From positions 310,001 through 374,000 of the forward strand of contig NZ_VORS01000003.1 in NCBI RefSeq assembly GCF_007997075.1: 64,000 nucleotides of DNA. Direction: 5' to 3'. Both the position numbers and the translations under genes were made by a program. Position 1 is the stretch's first letter. The number at the start of each line of letters is the position of its first letter. This DNA is from Polaribacter sp. IC073. Its GTDB lineage: Bacteria > Bacteroidota > Bacteroidia > Flavobacteriales > Flavobacteriaceae. The notes beneath the pieces were generated by a model. That model did not search any database. It saw nothing but the letters and a program-made list of their open reading frames with translations, and was not told where the DNA came from. Positions 19,590-28,353 of this stretch are shown piece after piece.

Positions 19590-20195
19590 TTAATTTTCTC
19601 CTTTAAAAGCAGTTGTTGTTGCTTGATTTTCCATATTAACTCCTTCTGCTTTAAATACTTTTGCGAATGTCATAAAAAAGATTTTCGCATCCAATAAAAA
19701 AGACAAGTTTTCTACATACCAAACATCATATTCAAATTTTTTCTCCCAGCTGATTGTATTACGCCCATTAACTTGCGCCCAACCCGTAATACCAGGTCTT
19801 ACATTATGTCGTTTTTTCTGCCTTGTAGTATACAACGGTAGATATTCTGGTAATAAGGGTCTCGGCCCTATGAGACTCATATCTCCTTTTAAAACATTGA
19901 TCAACTGAGGAATTTCATCTAAAGATGTTTTACGTACAAAAAGACCAACCGGAGTTAACCTTGCTTCATCTGGCAGTAATTGTCCATGAATTCCTTTTTT
20001 ATCGTTCATGGTTTTAAACTTAACCACCTTAAATATTTTTTCATTTTTACCCGGTCTTTTTTGAAAGAAAAAAGGTCTACCGTTATTAGCAAAAGCTAAC
20101 CCTATCATCACAATTAAAAAAACTGGGGACAGTACAATTAGTCCGAAAAAAGCTGCGAGAAAATCAAACAGAGGTTTTATAATATTTTTATACAT
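19590..20195 (-). CDS. Small phosphoglycosyl transferase 2 (PglC-like sugar transferase)
   Basis: This 201-residue paralogue of the transferase at 17783 has the same architecture. An N-terminal membrane helix (LIVLSPVFLIVMIGLAF) is followed by FFFQKRPGKNEK, VVKFKTMNDKKG, SLDEIPQLINVLKGDMSLIGPRPLL and PGITGWAQVNGRNTISW. All conserved catalytic positions look intact. It overlaps the glycosyltransferase gene upstream by 8 bp and ends 2 bp before the fusion gene. With both copies intact, the locus may initiate on two different sugars, or one copy may have been acquired later. Confidence 0.93.
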   Translation of the reverse strand: MYKNIIKPLFDFLAAFFGLIVLSPVFLIVMIGLAFANNGRPFFFQKRPGKNEKIFKVVKFKTMNDKKGIHGQLLPDEARLTPVGLFVRKTSLDEIPQLINVLKGDMSLIGPRPLLPEYLPLYTTRQKKRHNVRPGITGWAQVNGRNTISWEKKFEYDVWYVENLSFLLDAKIFFMTFAKVFKAEGVNMENQATTTAFKGEN

Positions 20196-21351
20196 TGTTT
20201 AAAAGTAAATTATATTCTGAAAGCAAGGCGTGCCATACAAGAATTTGTTCGTAGCGGTTCACAATCATTTCGCGACTATTGTTCTTCATTTTTTCAAATT
20301 GAGACTTATCTTTAATCATAATAATCATAGCATCTTCAATGGCATTTATATCTTTTACGGGAATAATAAAGCCATTTTTATTTTCTTCAATTATTTCATT
20401 ACAACCATTGATGTCGGATACTATACTAGGCAATCCCATAGCTCCTGCTTGCATCACTACGTTAGGGAAACCTTCCCGATAACTTGGAAAAACCAAACAA
20501 TCTGAAATAGCTAAATAAGGACGTACATCGTTCTGATAACCTACTGCAATAATATCAAAATCTTCTTGCATAATTTTTACCGTCGTTTTCTCTAAAGGAT
20601 CTAATTCTCCTTCTTCCGAACCTACCAACAGTAATTTAACGCTCTTATCTGTTTTATTCTTTAATTGTATAAAAGCACTAACTAATTCATTTATTCCCTT
20701 ATCACTAACCAATCTTCCAACAAATATAAAAACAAAAGCTGTCTCTTTTATTTCTAATTTATTTTTCAAATTTGTTCTTTCCTCTTCACTTATCTGTTTG
20801 CGACTAAAGTGATTCGTATCGATACCATTAGAAGATCCATTAGCAATTAACTTCAATTTATTTTTTGAAGTAAATTTTTGTTCTAAAATAAAATCATATA
20901 AGCCTTTAGAATTAGGGTATATTTTAGTAGCACAAGCATAAGTTAATTTTTCTACAGCATTTAATACGTATCGTTTTTTACCTGTTGCTTCCATTAAAGG
21001 TAATCCTGCAATGGTGTGTAGGCGATGTGGTACGCCTGCTAATTTTGCAGCCATCATACCAATAGTTCCTGCTTTCGGGGTATGACTATGTACAATTTCT
21101 GGTTTTTCTTTTTTCAAAAATAAATACATTTTCCATAATGATTTTAAATCTTGTAAAGGGGTTATTTTACGAGACATATCTATCCCTTGTACTCGTATTT
21201 GTTCTTCGACTGCTACTTGTTGTAATCGTTCCCCTCTTGAAGAAACCCCAACCACTTCAAAACCTTGTTCAGACATAAAACGATGCTGGCCCTTTAGTAA
21301 TCCACTTAAAGATTGAGGTACTGTAGTTATGCGTATTATTTTTGGTTTCAT
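20188..21351 (-). CDS. Family 4 glycosyltransferase (PglA-like)
   Basis: The 387-residue protein is a GT-B retaining glycosyltransferase. The N-terminal acceptor domain has SGLLKGQHRFMSEQGFEVVG and IVHSHTPKAGTIGMMAAKLAG. The C-terminal donor domain has FIFVGRLVSDKGINELV, LLVGSEEGELDPLE and CLVFPSYREGFPNVVMQAGAMGLP, the E-x7-E-type donor motif. Proteins of this type often add the second sugar to a PglC-made undecaprenyl-linked amino sugar, which fits the 8-bp overlap with the transferase gene. Donor specificity is not readable from sequence. Confidence 0.88.
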   Translation of the reverse strand: MKPKIIRITTVPQSLSGLLKGQHRFMSEQGFEVVGVSSRGERLQQVAVEEQIRVQGIDMSRKITPLQDLKSLWKMYLFLKKEKPEIVHSHTPKAGTIGMMAAKLAGVPHRLHTIAGLPLMEATGKKRYVLNAVEKLTYACATKIYPNSKGLYDFILEQKFTSKNKLKLIANGSSNGIDTNHFSRKQISEEERTNLKNKLEIKETAFVFIFVGRLVSDKGINELVSAFIQLKNKTDKSVKLLLVGSEEGELDPLEKTTVKIMQEDFDIIAVGYQNDVRPYLAISDCLVFPSYREGFPNVVMQAGAMGLPSIVSDINGCNEIIEENKNGFIIPVKDINAIEDAMIIMIKDKSQFEKMKNNSREMIVNRYEQILVWHALLSEYNLLLNNV

Positions 21352-21527
21352 TAATCTATTAAGTGTTTAATATTTTTTTTTACTAATATCTACTTGAATT
21401 TCATCTATATAATATAGTAACCCTTTCATTTTACCCTACATCTCTTCAGATTCCAGCATACGTGTCCAATATTAGTTCTATAAATTTTTGAATCTCATTC
21501 AATAATAACTTGTAATACGAATTTATC

Positions 21528-22319
21528 CTATTCTACTACCTTACTAAACCTTATGCTTCTTGGTATCAATAATCTATACATAAATTTTATAAAATAAAGA
21601 AACAGTGGAAGTAACACAATACTCTTTAGACAATATTTACTACTTAGTTTTATTGAATTCATTTGATAGGCTTGCCCTTTTGAAGCTTCAAATGACTGAT
21701 TCTTATGTATCCTGTGAAAATTTAATTCTTGAGGCATTATTGCTAGCTGTTTTTTATTATCAAAAGCTAACCGATACCACAGTTCTGCATCAAACTGGGA
21801 TGTTCTTTCCTCGTCATATATTGCATCTTCTTTTTTAATGATTACTGAAGAATGTGAAATAATAGATTTATACAACATCTTTTTAGGGATAATCTTTTGA
21901 TAAGTGAAATTTTTAAAATTTTTAAAATTAACTTTATTTGTAAACAAACCTGTTTTAGCCGCCAATACAGACAAACCTGGGTTTTCTTTCAAAATATTCA
22001 TTTGAGCTTCTAGTTTATTTGGGTGCCAAATATCATCGGCATCTACGATTGCAATCCATTGTCCTTTGGCCTTCGCAACCCCAAAATTTAAAGCCTTACC
22101 TCGCCCAAGACTACCAGGTTCGTGTAAAATAATTTTATTTTCAGGATTAGCTTGCTTAAAATCATTTATTATAGAAACTGTATTATCCGTTGATCCATCA
22201 TCAATTATGATGTGTTCGTAATTTTTAAAAGTTTGATTATATACAGATTGAAGTGTTTCTTCTATAAACACTTCTCCATTCTTTACAGTAGTAATTATGG
22301 AAACTAAGATATTCGCCAT
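21528..22319 (-). CDS. Family 2 glycosyltransferase
   Basis: The 263-residue GT-A enzyme has VSIITTVKNGEVFIEETLQSVYNQT at its start, IIDDGSTDNT, a GRGKALNFGVAKAKG loop and the metal-binding AIVDADDIWHPNKL motif. The C-terminal part is shorter than average and ends with a hydrophobic segment (CLKSIVLLPLFLYFIKFMYRL). It lies 16 bp upstream-side of the EpsG-like gene on the same strand. It probably adds one residue of the repeat unit in the cytoplasm. Confidence 0.87.
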   Translation of the reverse strand: MANILVSIITTVKNGEVFIEETLQSVYNQTFKNYEHIIIDDGSTDNTVSIINDFKQANPENKIILHEPGSLGRGKALNFGVAKAKGQWIAIVDADDIWHPNKLEAQMNILKENPGLSVLAAKTGLFTNKVNFKNFKNFTYQKIIPKKMLYKSIISHSSVIIKKEDAIYDEERTSQFDAELWYRLAFDNKKQLAIMPQELNFHRIHKNQSFEASKGQAYQMNSIKLSSKYCLKSIVLLPLFLYFIKFMYRLLIPRSIRFSKVVE

Positions 22320-22335
22320 TTGTAAATTTTAACAA

Positions 22336-23409
22336 TTATTTTAATAAAACTTTATATGCTTTGATCATAAACACACAGAAAATAAGAATACCTAACTTTA
22401 AATGAACATACTTAATTTTTATTTTAGGATCAATTAATAAAGGAAATATGAGGATTATTGGCATCATAAACTCAGCTAGATAACCTAATCGCAACCCATA
22501 CTCACTATTTATTAACACAATATAAGGTACATGTATTAACATATAAGCGTTTACAATCCATTTATAAAAATCATTTTTGTATTTTAAAATAAGTATGTTA
22601 TAAACAGCAAATACTACCGGAAAAAAACCAAAAATAACGAAATTCATCCAAAAATCTCTCTCTCCTTCATTCACGGCATAGGTATCCATTCTAGAGGCAA
22701 ATGTATCAAAAGCTTCAACAACAGGCATTATAATGTTAATTTTTAAAATGCCTAATAAAATACTAATTGACCACAATACAAAAATAGCTTTTGTATTCTT
22801 AACAAATCGTGTTAAAAATAAAAAAAGAACAGGCACAAACATTGAAATATGAAATAATATACTAAGAATAATCAACAAGATAACTTTCCAAGTATTACCC
22901 TTTTCATAATAAACACCTAGCCCTAATAACAGTAAAGATGCTGCGACACCACTTCTAATAGCACTTATACCATTACCAAAAAAATAAGGAGAGATTAAAA
23001 AAACAAAAAAAGCCAAATAATATTCTTTTTTAAATATTTTTTTCAGACCATATAATGCTCCAAACACATATAAAAAAGCGCAAAAAATCAATAACGTCTG
23101 AAAGTCAGAAAATCTAGAAATTAAAAAAGACAATAAATCATAAAATAAATCTTTTCTAATTTCAAACTCTTGAAGATTCTTATAATACAAAAAAGCATTT
23201 TCATACCTTATCGTATCTACACCAATATAGACATTTCTATTTCCAATATAGTACACTGTAAATAATGCAAAGGAAATCACTGGAATAGTGAATGAAAATT
23301 TAGGTCGTTTATTTTTAAAATAGCTTAAGAAAGATAATATTATTAGTATACCTATAAATGATATTAAATAATGATAATAATCCTGTATGTAGAAAATATT
23401 ATCGTTCAT
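22336..23409 (-). CDS. EpsG-family membrane protein, probable polysaccharide polymerase (Wzy role)
   Basis: The 357-residue protein is hydrophobic, with roughly ten membrane segments. It carries the EpsG-type features YIGNRNVYIGVDTIRYENAF and a long loop before LLSFLISRFSDFQTLLIF. EpsG proteins join flipped repeat units in the periplasm, and no other polymerase candidate is visible in the locus, which supports that role. Its start codon shares its last base with the stop of the next glycosyltransferase gene. Assignment rests on topology and a short family motif, so the exact family is less certain than the function class. Confidence 0.78.
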   Translation of the reverse strand: MNDNIFYIQDYYHYLISFIGILIILSFLSYFKNKRPKFSFTIPVISFALFTVYYIGNRNVYIGVDTIRYENAFLYYKNLQEFEIRKDLFYDLLSFLISRFSDFQTLLIFCAFLYVFGALYGLKKIFKKEYYLAFFVFLISPYFFGNGISAIRSGVAASLLLLGLGVYYEKGNTWKVILLIILSILFHISMFVPVLFLFLTRFVKNTKAIFVLWSISILLGILKINIIMPVVEAFDTFASRMDTYAVNEGERDFWMNFVIFGFFPVVFAVYNILILKYKNDFYKWIVNAYMLIHVPYIVLINSEYGLRLGYLAEFMMPIILIFPLLIDPKIKIKYVHLKLGILIFCVFMIKAYKVLLK

Positions 23410-24377
23410 TATTTATAATAAAGTTTATTTAATAAGGTACTATTGAAAAAAAAAGCAGCGACCTCAAATTTAACACTAAGCTCTTTTATCTTAATCGGAT
23501 ATAAATCCATTAATTGCAACTTAACTTTAAAGTCTTTCACTTCTTTATAAATTAAACCATCTGATTTCATCCTAATAAACAAAGAAATAATAAGTTGCTC
23601 TATTTTTTTGGTAATACCTTTATAAACTGAAGAATTTTTATTAAAATTGACACGATGCAGGATTAAATGATCTATTACTACCAACAAATCGCTTAATAAT
23701 TTTTTTCGATGTATTTTATTCTTGTTATTTACCGTAGAACTTGGTCTTACAACCTGGTTGTAAACCAAATTTTGTGCGTAGGCAACTCTTTTGCTATAAC
23801 TCATAAACTTGATAACAAACTCTTCGTCTTCATGATATATTCCTTCTGTAAGCTGCAATTTATGTTTACTTATTATAGATTTTTTATATAAATACCGGCA
23901 CATAGAGCCGGAAATGGCAAACTTATTCATAAAGTCACCACCGGTAAACACTTTATGAAGAATGGTATAATTTTCTTCCTTATCTTTTAGTCTCTCATAA
24001 TTCTCATCATATTTTCGAATAACAATAGGTAGTATATCTAAATTTCTTTTTTCGATATACTCTAATGCTTTTATTAATTCATCTGCATCAATAAAATCAT
24101 CTGAATCTAAACAAAAAATATATTCTCCTTTCGCTTTTGCAAAGCCTAAATTTCTCGCAGTACTTTGCCCTCCGTTTGCCTTATGAAGCAATTGTAAATT
24201 CGCATACTCTTTTTTTAAATTTTCTACAATTCTAGAGCTATTATCAGTGGAACCATCGTTAATTACTATAATCTCATATTCATTCAATAATAATTTGTTA
24301 TTTTTATATATAGAGCGAATGCATTTTTCTATGTAAACTTCGGTATTGTATAAAGCTATTATTATGGAAATTTTCAT
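23409..24377 (-). CDS. Family 2 glycosyltransferase
   Basis: The 322-residue GT-A enzyme starts with SIIIALYNTEVYIEKCIRSI. It has IVINDGSTDNSSRI, GGQSTARNLGFAKAKG and the FCLDSDDFIDADEL metal motif, followed by EDEEFVIKFM with the likely catalytic acidic residues. It overlaps the EpsG-like gene by one base and is 7 bp from the pyruvyl transferase gene, so these genes form one operon. The acceptor and donor cannot be told from the sequence. Confidence 0.88.
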   Translation of the reverse strand: MKISIIIALYNTEVYIEKCIRSIYKNNKLLLNEYEIIVINDGSTDNSSRIVENLKKEYANLQLLHKANGGQSTARNLGFAKAKGEYIFCLDSDDFIDADELIKALEYIEKRNLDILPIVIRKYDENYERLKDKEENYTILHKVFTGGDFMNKFAISGSMCRYLYKKSIISKHKLQLTEGIYHEDEEFVIKFMSYSKRVAYAQNLVYNQVVRPSSTVNNKNKIHRKKLLSDLLVVIDHLILHRVNFNKNSSVYKGITKKIEQLIISLFIRMKSDGLIYKEVKDFKVKLQLMDLYPIKIKELSVKFEVAAFFFNSTLLNKLYYK

Positions 24378-24384
24378 TTAACGA

Positions 24385-25485
24385 TTAAATATTAGAAAGT
24401 AAAAAGTTTTTAGATTCTTTTTTTAATAGTGCTAATTTGGCATTGACTAATTGATAATCAATTTTATTATGAAGCAAGGTATCAATTTGATTTTTATCTT
24501 CTTGATAAATCAACCTTAAATCAAGGTTTAATTTTTTTAATAAAGAATTAAACCTGCTCATTCCTCTTTCCGGATTACCTATCGTTATGAATTGTTTATT
24601 AAAAATTATAGAAAAAACAGTACCATGAAAAGAATCTGTAATAATAAAGTCTGCATTTTTTAAATGATACAACCATTCGCTTATAGATGGTTTTTCAATG
24701 TTTTTATCTTCCCTTTCTTCTAAGTGAATTGTGTCAATATTTAAATTTAATTTATTAGAAACATCTTTAATTATATCTTGCTTGTCAATCGAAGCATCTA
24801 GCACGTAGTTAAATAACCCTACTTTCTTATCTAGAACCTCCATTTTAATAATGGATTCATAAAATGAAACATCAGGTAAAAATGTGGGATCTAATACATG
24901 AGTAGCATTCTCGTGTCCAAAAACATTTTCACAAAGAGCTACGCCTGTATCTTCACGAACAGAAACTGCATTAAAGTTACTTAGAAGTTTACTAACCTGT
25001 TTTTTAGACGCTTCATCACCCTCCCAAGCATCTACTCCAAAGGATGCTGCATATGAAACCTTATTTTGTTTAGAGCTCAGAAAGTTTAAAAAATATTGTT
25101 CAAAATTATTTTTCACATACTTGTGCCTCCAAACCTGATCACTACCTACAACTACAGTATCAAATTGTTGAGAAACCCTCTTCAAATCAATTTCATTAAA
25201 GACTTCGTCTGTTTTATTTTCAAAATAATTATCGATAAACGCATGAACTTTTTTTAATTGAAGTCTTCGTTGTGTATGATTATTATAATCATATAATTTA
25301 TAAAACGGATTATGAGTTAAAATTTTTTTTATTAAAACTTTTAAATTAGATTGATTGTATTTTTTATCGATTATATATGGTTCAAAACCTTCTTCTTTTA
25401 AATAATGATATAGCGCCGCAACCTGAATAATACCTCCATAATTATTCAAAAGAGGCATCGTTAAAAGACCTATTTTTTTTTTCAT
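24385..25485 (-). CDS. Polysaccharide pyruvyl transferase family protein
   Basis: This family moves pyruvate from phosphoenolpyruvate to a sugar as a ketal, giving the glycan a negative charge. The 366-residue protein shows LTMPLLNNYGGIIQVAAL at the start, FDTVVVGSDQVWRHKY, KVSYAASFGVDAW, SVREDTGVALC and FIITDSFHGTVFSIIFNKQF, all typical. It lies 3 bp after the F420-hydrogenase-beta-like gene, a pairing often seen in bacterial capsule loci. Its acceptor sugar is unknown. Confidence 0.9.
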   Translation of the reverse strand: MKKKIGLLTMPLLNNYGGIIQVAALYHYLKEEGFEPYIIDKKYNQSNLKVLIKKILTHNPFYKLYDYNNHTQRRLQLKKVHAFIDNYFENKTDEVFNEIDLKRVSQQFDTVVVGSDQVWRHKYVKNNFEQYFLNFLSSKQNKVSYAASFGVDAWEGDEASKKQVSKLLSNFNAVSVREDTGVALCENVFGHENATHVLDPTFLPDVSFYESIIKMEVLDKKVGLFNYVLDASIDKQDIIKDVSNKLNLNIDTIHLEEREDKNIEKPSISEWLYHLKNADFIITDSFHGTVFSIIFNKQFITIGNPERGMSRFNSLLKKLNLDLRLIYQEDKNQIDTLLHNKIDYQLVNAKLALLKKESKNFLLSNI

Positions 25486-25488
25486 CTA

Positions 25489-26784
25489 TTATTTTCTTAT
25501 TTTGTGATTAATTTTAGTGGCAACTTTTAATATAAAAAGATAATATTTCATTTTTTTATTAAAAATTGAAGCGTTTTTATTAAGTTTCCATATGGCCAAA
25601 CTTTTACGTCTTACCATTCTCCTAGAAACTTGGACTAATTTATAAGACAGCTTTATTTTCTTTTTAAATTTTATTCGTTTCTTTAGCTTAACACCTGCTA
25701 TTTTTTTTCTAAAAAAAATAGAATCTTGCCTATGGGTAAAACTTCCTTTCTGAGACTGAATTATTTTTTCTTTTGACACAACATCAATTGTAAGTAAATT
25801 TGCTAGCTTACCTTTTTCTATCAATTCATTTGCTATTGTATTTCTTGTAATTATAATACTATTACCTAATCCATCTTTTTTATATTCAGGCAACCATGCA
25901 TCTCCCAAGGAAATATCTGCCAATTCAGTTGTAACGTCATCGCAAAAGTCACAAGCATTAGCTTTAAATAATCCAGTTCCCCACATATCTCCAACATTAC
26001 GCATTTTTAATTGATGAAAATTATTATTTTTATCATAGGCCCCAAAAGAATAATCAGATGCAAGTGAATCTTTATCTTTTATTCGATACTCTTGATTTTT
26101 GTAATCTCCTTCTATACCTGATTTTTGAGTTAAATAATCAGTAAAAAATTTACTTTTAAAACCTCCACAAATAATCCCAACTATAAATGGAATTTTATCT
26201 CTATATTGTGGATAATAATATTGTTTTAAGCGTATGGCTTTTACAAAACAAGCTACGCCGGAAACTGCTACTTTACCTTCTTTACCGTCTATCTCTCTAA
26301 ATAGTCTTTCTAAAGTTACTGGTATATACCTTGTTTTAGACATATTTTTTATTTCTTTTATATTATCAAACCATTGATATTTATAAGTCCCTGCGACCTC
26401 TTTAACAACAAAGAGATGGTCTACTATTTTTTGTTCTAATAATTGTTCAAAAATAAATGTAGCTATTCCTCCAGATGAAGAAGTTTTACGAAATTGATTT
26501 GAGTACCCAATATAAGTGCTTTCATATCTACCAATTCTGTCATCTCTATTTTTTGAATTTGGAAGATACAAGTTCGCTAATTTATCTTCATCAAAAACAT
26601 CAGCTTCTGGTTCTGGATTAAATGGGCATAATTTTATTGCATCTTCAGAAAATTTTTTAGTGGTATCCGGCACCAAAAACCCACTTTCATTCCATACCAT
26701 AGAACTTGACTGGGATTCAGAAACACATAAACCACATCCTATACACATATTTTCCTCTACAATATCTTTTATTTCAAAACTCAT
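25489..26784 (-). CDS. Coenzyme F420 hydrogenase/dehydrogenase beta-subunit-like Fe-S protein
   Basis: The 431-residue protein has one N-terminal 4Fe-4S motif (CIGCGLC, then KLCPFNPE). It also has the FrhB-type segments SSSGGIATFIF, VAVSGVACFVKAIR, GIICGGFKSKFF, and CDFCDDVTTELADISLGDAW. In polysaccharide loci these proteins occur beside pyruvyl transferases and glycosyltransferases; the redox reaction there is not established as far as I know. A basic C-terminal tail rich in KKRIKFKKKIK suggests membrane contact. It lies 4 bp from the flippase gene. Function in the pathway is inferred only from neighbours. Confidence 0.85.
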   Translation of the reverse strand: MSFEIKDIVEENMCIGCGLCVSESQSSSMVWNESGFLVPDTTKKFSEDAIKLCPFNPEPEADVFDEDKLANLYLPNSKNRDDRIGRYESTYIGYSNQFRKTSSSGGIATFIFEQLLEQKIVDHLFVVKEVAGTYKYQWFDNIKEIKNMSKTRYIPVTLERLFREIDGKEGKVAVSGVACFVKAIRLKQYYYPQYRDKIPFIVGIICGGFKSKFFTDYLTQKSGIEGDYKNQEYRIKDKDSLASDYSFGAYDKNNNFHQLKMRNVGDMWGTGLFKANACDFCDDVTTELADISLGDAWLPEYKKDGLGNSIIITRNTIANELIEKGKLANLLTIDVVSKEKIIQSQKGSFTHRQDSIFFRKKIAGVKLKKRIKFKKKIKLSYKLVQVSRRMVRRKSLAIWKLNKNASIFNKKMKYYLFILKVATKINHKIRK

Positions 26785-26788
26785 TTTT

Positions 26789-28303
26789 TTAAATTTTTCT
26801 CAAGAAAATATTTTTAATAAATTTTTTTTCTGATTTGGTTAAACCTAATAGAGTAACAACACTAATATTTATAGCAACAATCAAAAGAGTTCGTAATATA
26901 AAATTAATCCATAAATTTTCGACATGAATTAAAGAAAATACATAAAACAGTACAGTTATAGTAAGTGAAAACACTAAAATTATTGGCGTTAAAACTTTCT
27001 TAAAATAATGAAAAACAGGAAAATACAATGTTTTTTTCAAAAAATACAACCTAAAGAAAAGCGTTATAACAGAAACAACAATCATCACTTTAAAAACGAT
27101 TGTTGGCGGAAAAAAGAATACCTTTAATAAAAAATAACTTATAGGTAGGTTTAAAAAAACTAAAGTACCAACAATAATTTGATACCATTTAATTTTACCT
27201 GTGGCTTGAACTCCTGTCATTAGAGAACCTGACATAGAGTCAATCAACATCACCATCAATAATAATCTAATAAAATCATTAGTATATTTAGGCACTTGAA
27301 TTAGCCAAATATTCAAAATAAACTCGATATTATACCATATTGGAAGAATTATAAGTAGGGTTAAAAAGAATGAAAATTTTGAGCTCTGAAAAATTAATCT
27401 ATATGTGCGTTGTAAATCGTTTTGAGCGTAACTTTTGATTATTTGTGGATTTGCCGCTAACTGAAAATTATTTACAAAAACACGTAATGCGCTCTGTACC
27501 TGCATTGTAACTCCGTATGCGGCATTAATTATTGTTCCAAAAAATAAATTTAACACTAAATTATTACCTTGTCCTCGGGCTACAGCAGCTAAATTACCAA
27601 ATAAATTCCAGCCTGAATAAATCAATAATTCCTTAAAATAAGTTTTATCATATTGTAGTTTAAATTTAGATTCCACAAATTTTTTCCTACAATAAATTTG
27701 ATAAATAACCCTAATTAACAATACCACTATAAAAGATAAAAAACCGTATAAAATAAGTTTATCTGTTCCAAAACTAAACAATAAAAAAACTGCTCCTAAT
27801 TTTAAAATAGCTTCCAAAATACTTACAAAAGCAAAAACTTTCATACGTTCTCTTGCTATTATTAATGCATTATATGGTACCTGAATTATTTTTACAAAAA
27901 AAGAAAAAACTGAAAACTGATAAATAATATTGGCTGCATATAATCTATCTTCCGGTAATACCATTTTACAATTCACGTACCAAAGCCCAATTGTTTCAGC
28001 TAAAAGTAGAACCAAAATAGCTATACCAAAATGTATAGTTAAGCTTATGCTAAAAGTTTTGGACAACTTATGAATATCATTATTTCCGATATCAAAAGAT
28101 AAGTACCGTTGCGTTGCTGTGGCCATTGCAGAGTTAAAAAAACCTACCATTGCAACAATACCAGCAACTAAATTATAAATACCATAATCAGACACTCCTA
28201 ATAAATTAAGCACTTCTCTTGAGGTATATAAGGTTACTCCCGTAATTAGGAACATTCTTATATATAAGAACATGGAATTTTTAGCTATTTTGCTTGAAGA
28301 CAT
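26789..28303 (-). CDS. wzx: Wzx-type oligosaccharide flippase
   Basis: The 504-residue membrane protein has about 12-14 hydrophobic segments and belongs to the polysaccharide transporter (MATE-like) superfamily. It starts with an N-terminal amphipathic stretch (AKNSMFLYIRMFLITGVTLYTSR) and has LLGVSDYGIYNLVAGIVAM, ATATQRYLSF and AAYGVTMQVQSALRVFVNNF. Wzx moves undecaprenyl-linked repeat units to the periplasmic face, for use by the EpsG-like polymerase. It heads the run of tightly spaced genes down to 22336. Confidence 0.9.
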   Translation of the reverse strand: MSSSKIAKNSMFLYIRMFLITGVTLYTSREVLNLLGVSDYGIYNLVAGIVAMVGFFNSAMATATQRYLSFDIGNNDIHKLSKTFSISLTIHFGIAILVLLLAETIGLWYVNCKMVLPEDRLYAANIIYQFSVFSFFVKIIQVPYNALIIARERMKVFAFVSILEAILKLGAVFLLFSFGTDKLILYGFLSFIVVLLIRVIYQIYCRKKFVESKFKLQYDKTYFKELLIYSGWNLFGNLAAVARGQGNNLVLNLFFGTIINAAYGVTMQVQSALRVFVNNFQLAANPQIIKSYAQNDLQRTYRLIFQSSKFSFFLTLLIILPIWYNIEFILNIWLIQVPKYTNDFIRLLLMVMLIDSMSGSLMTGVQATGKIKWYQIIVGTLVFLNLPISYFLLKVFFFPPTIVFKVMIVVSVITLFFRLYFLKKTLYFPVFHYFKKVLTPIILVFSLTITVLFYVFSLIHVENLWINFILRTLLIVAINISVVTLLGLTKSEKKFIKNIFLRKI

Positions 28304-28353
28304 CTATAATACTATTTTTCTTATTTAAAATATAAGTAAGTTTCTTTTAAGGA

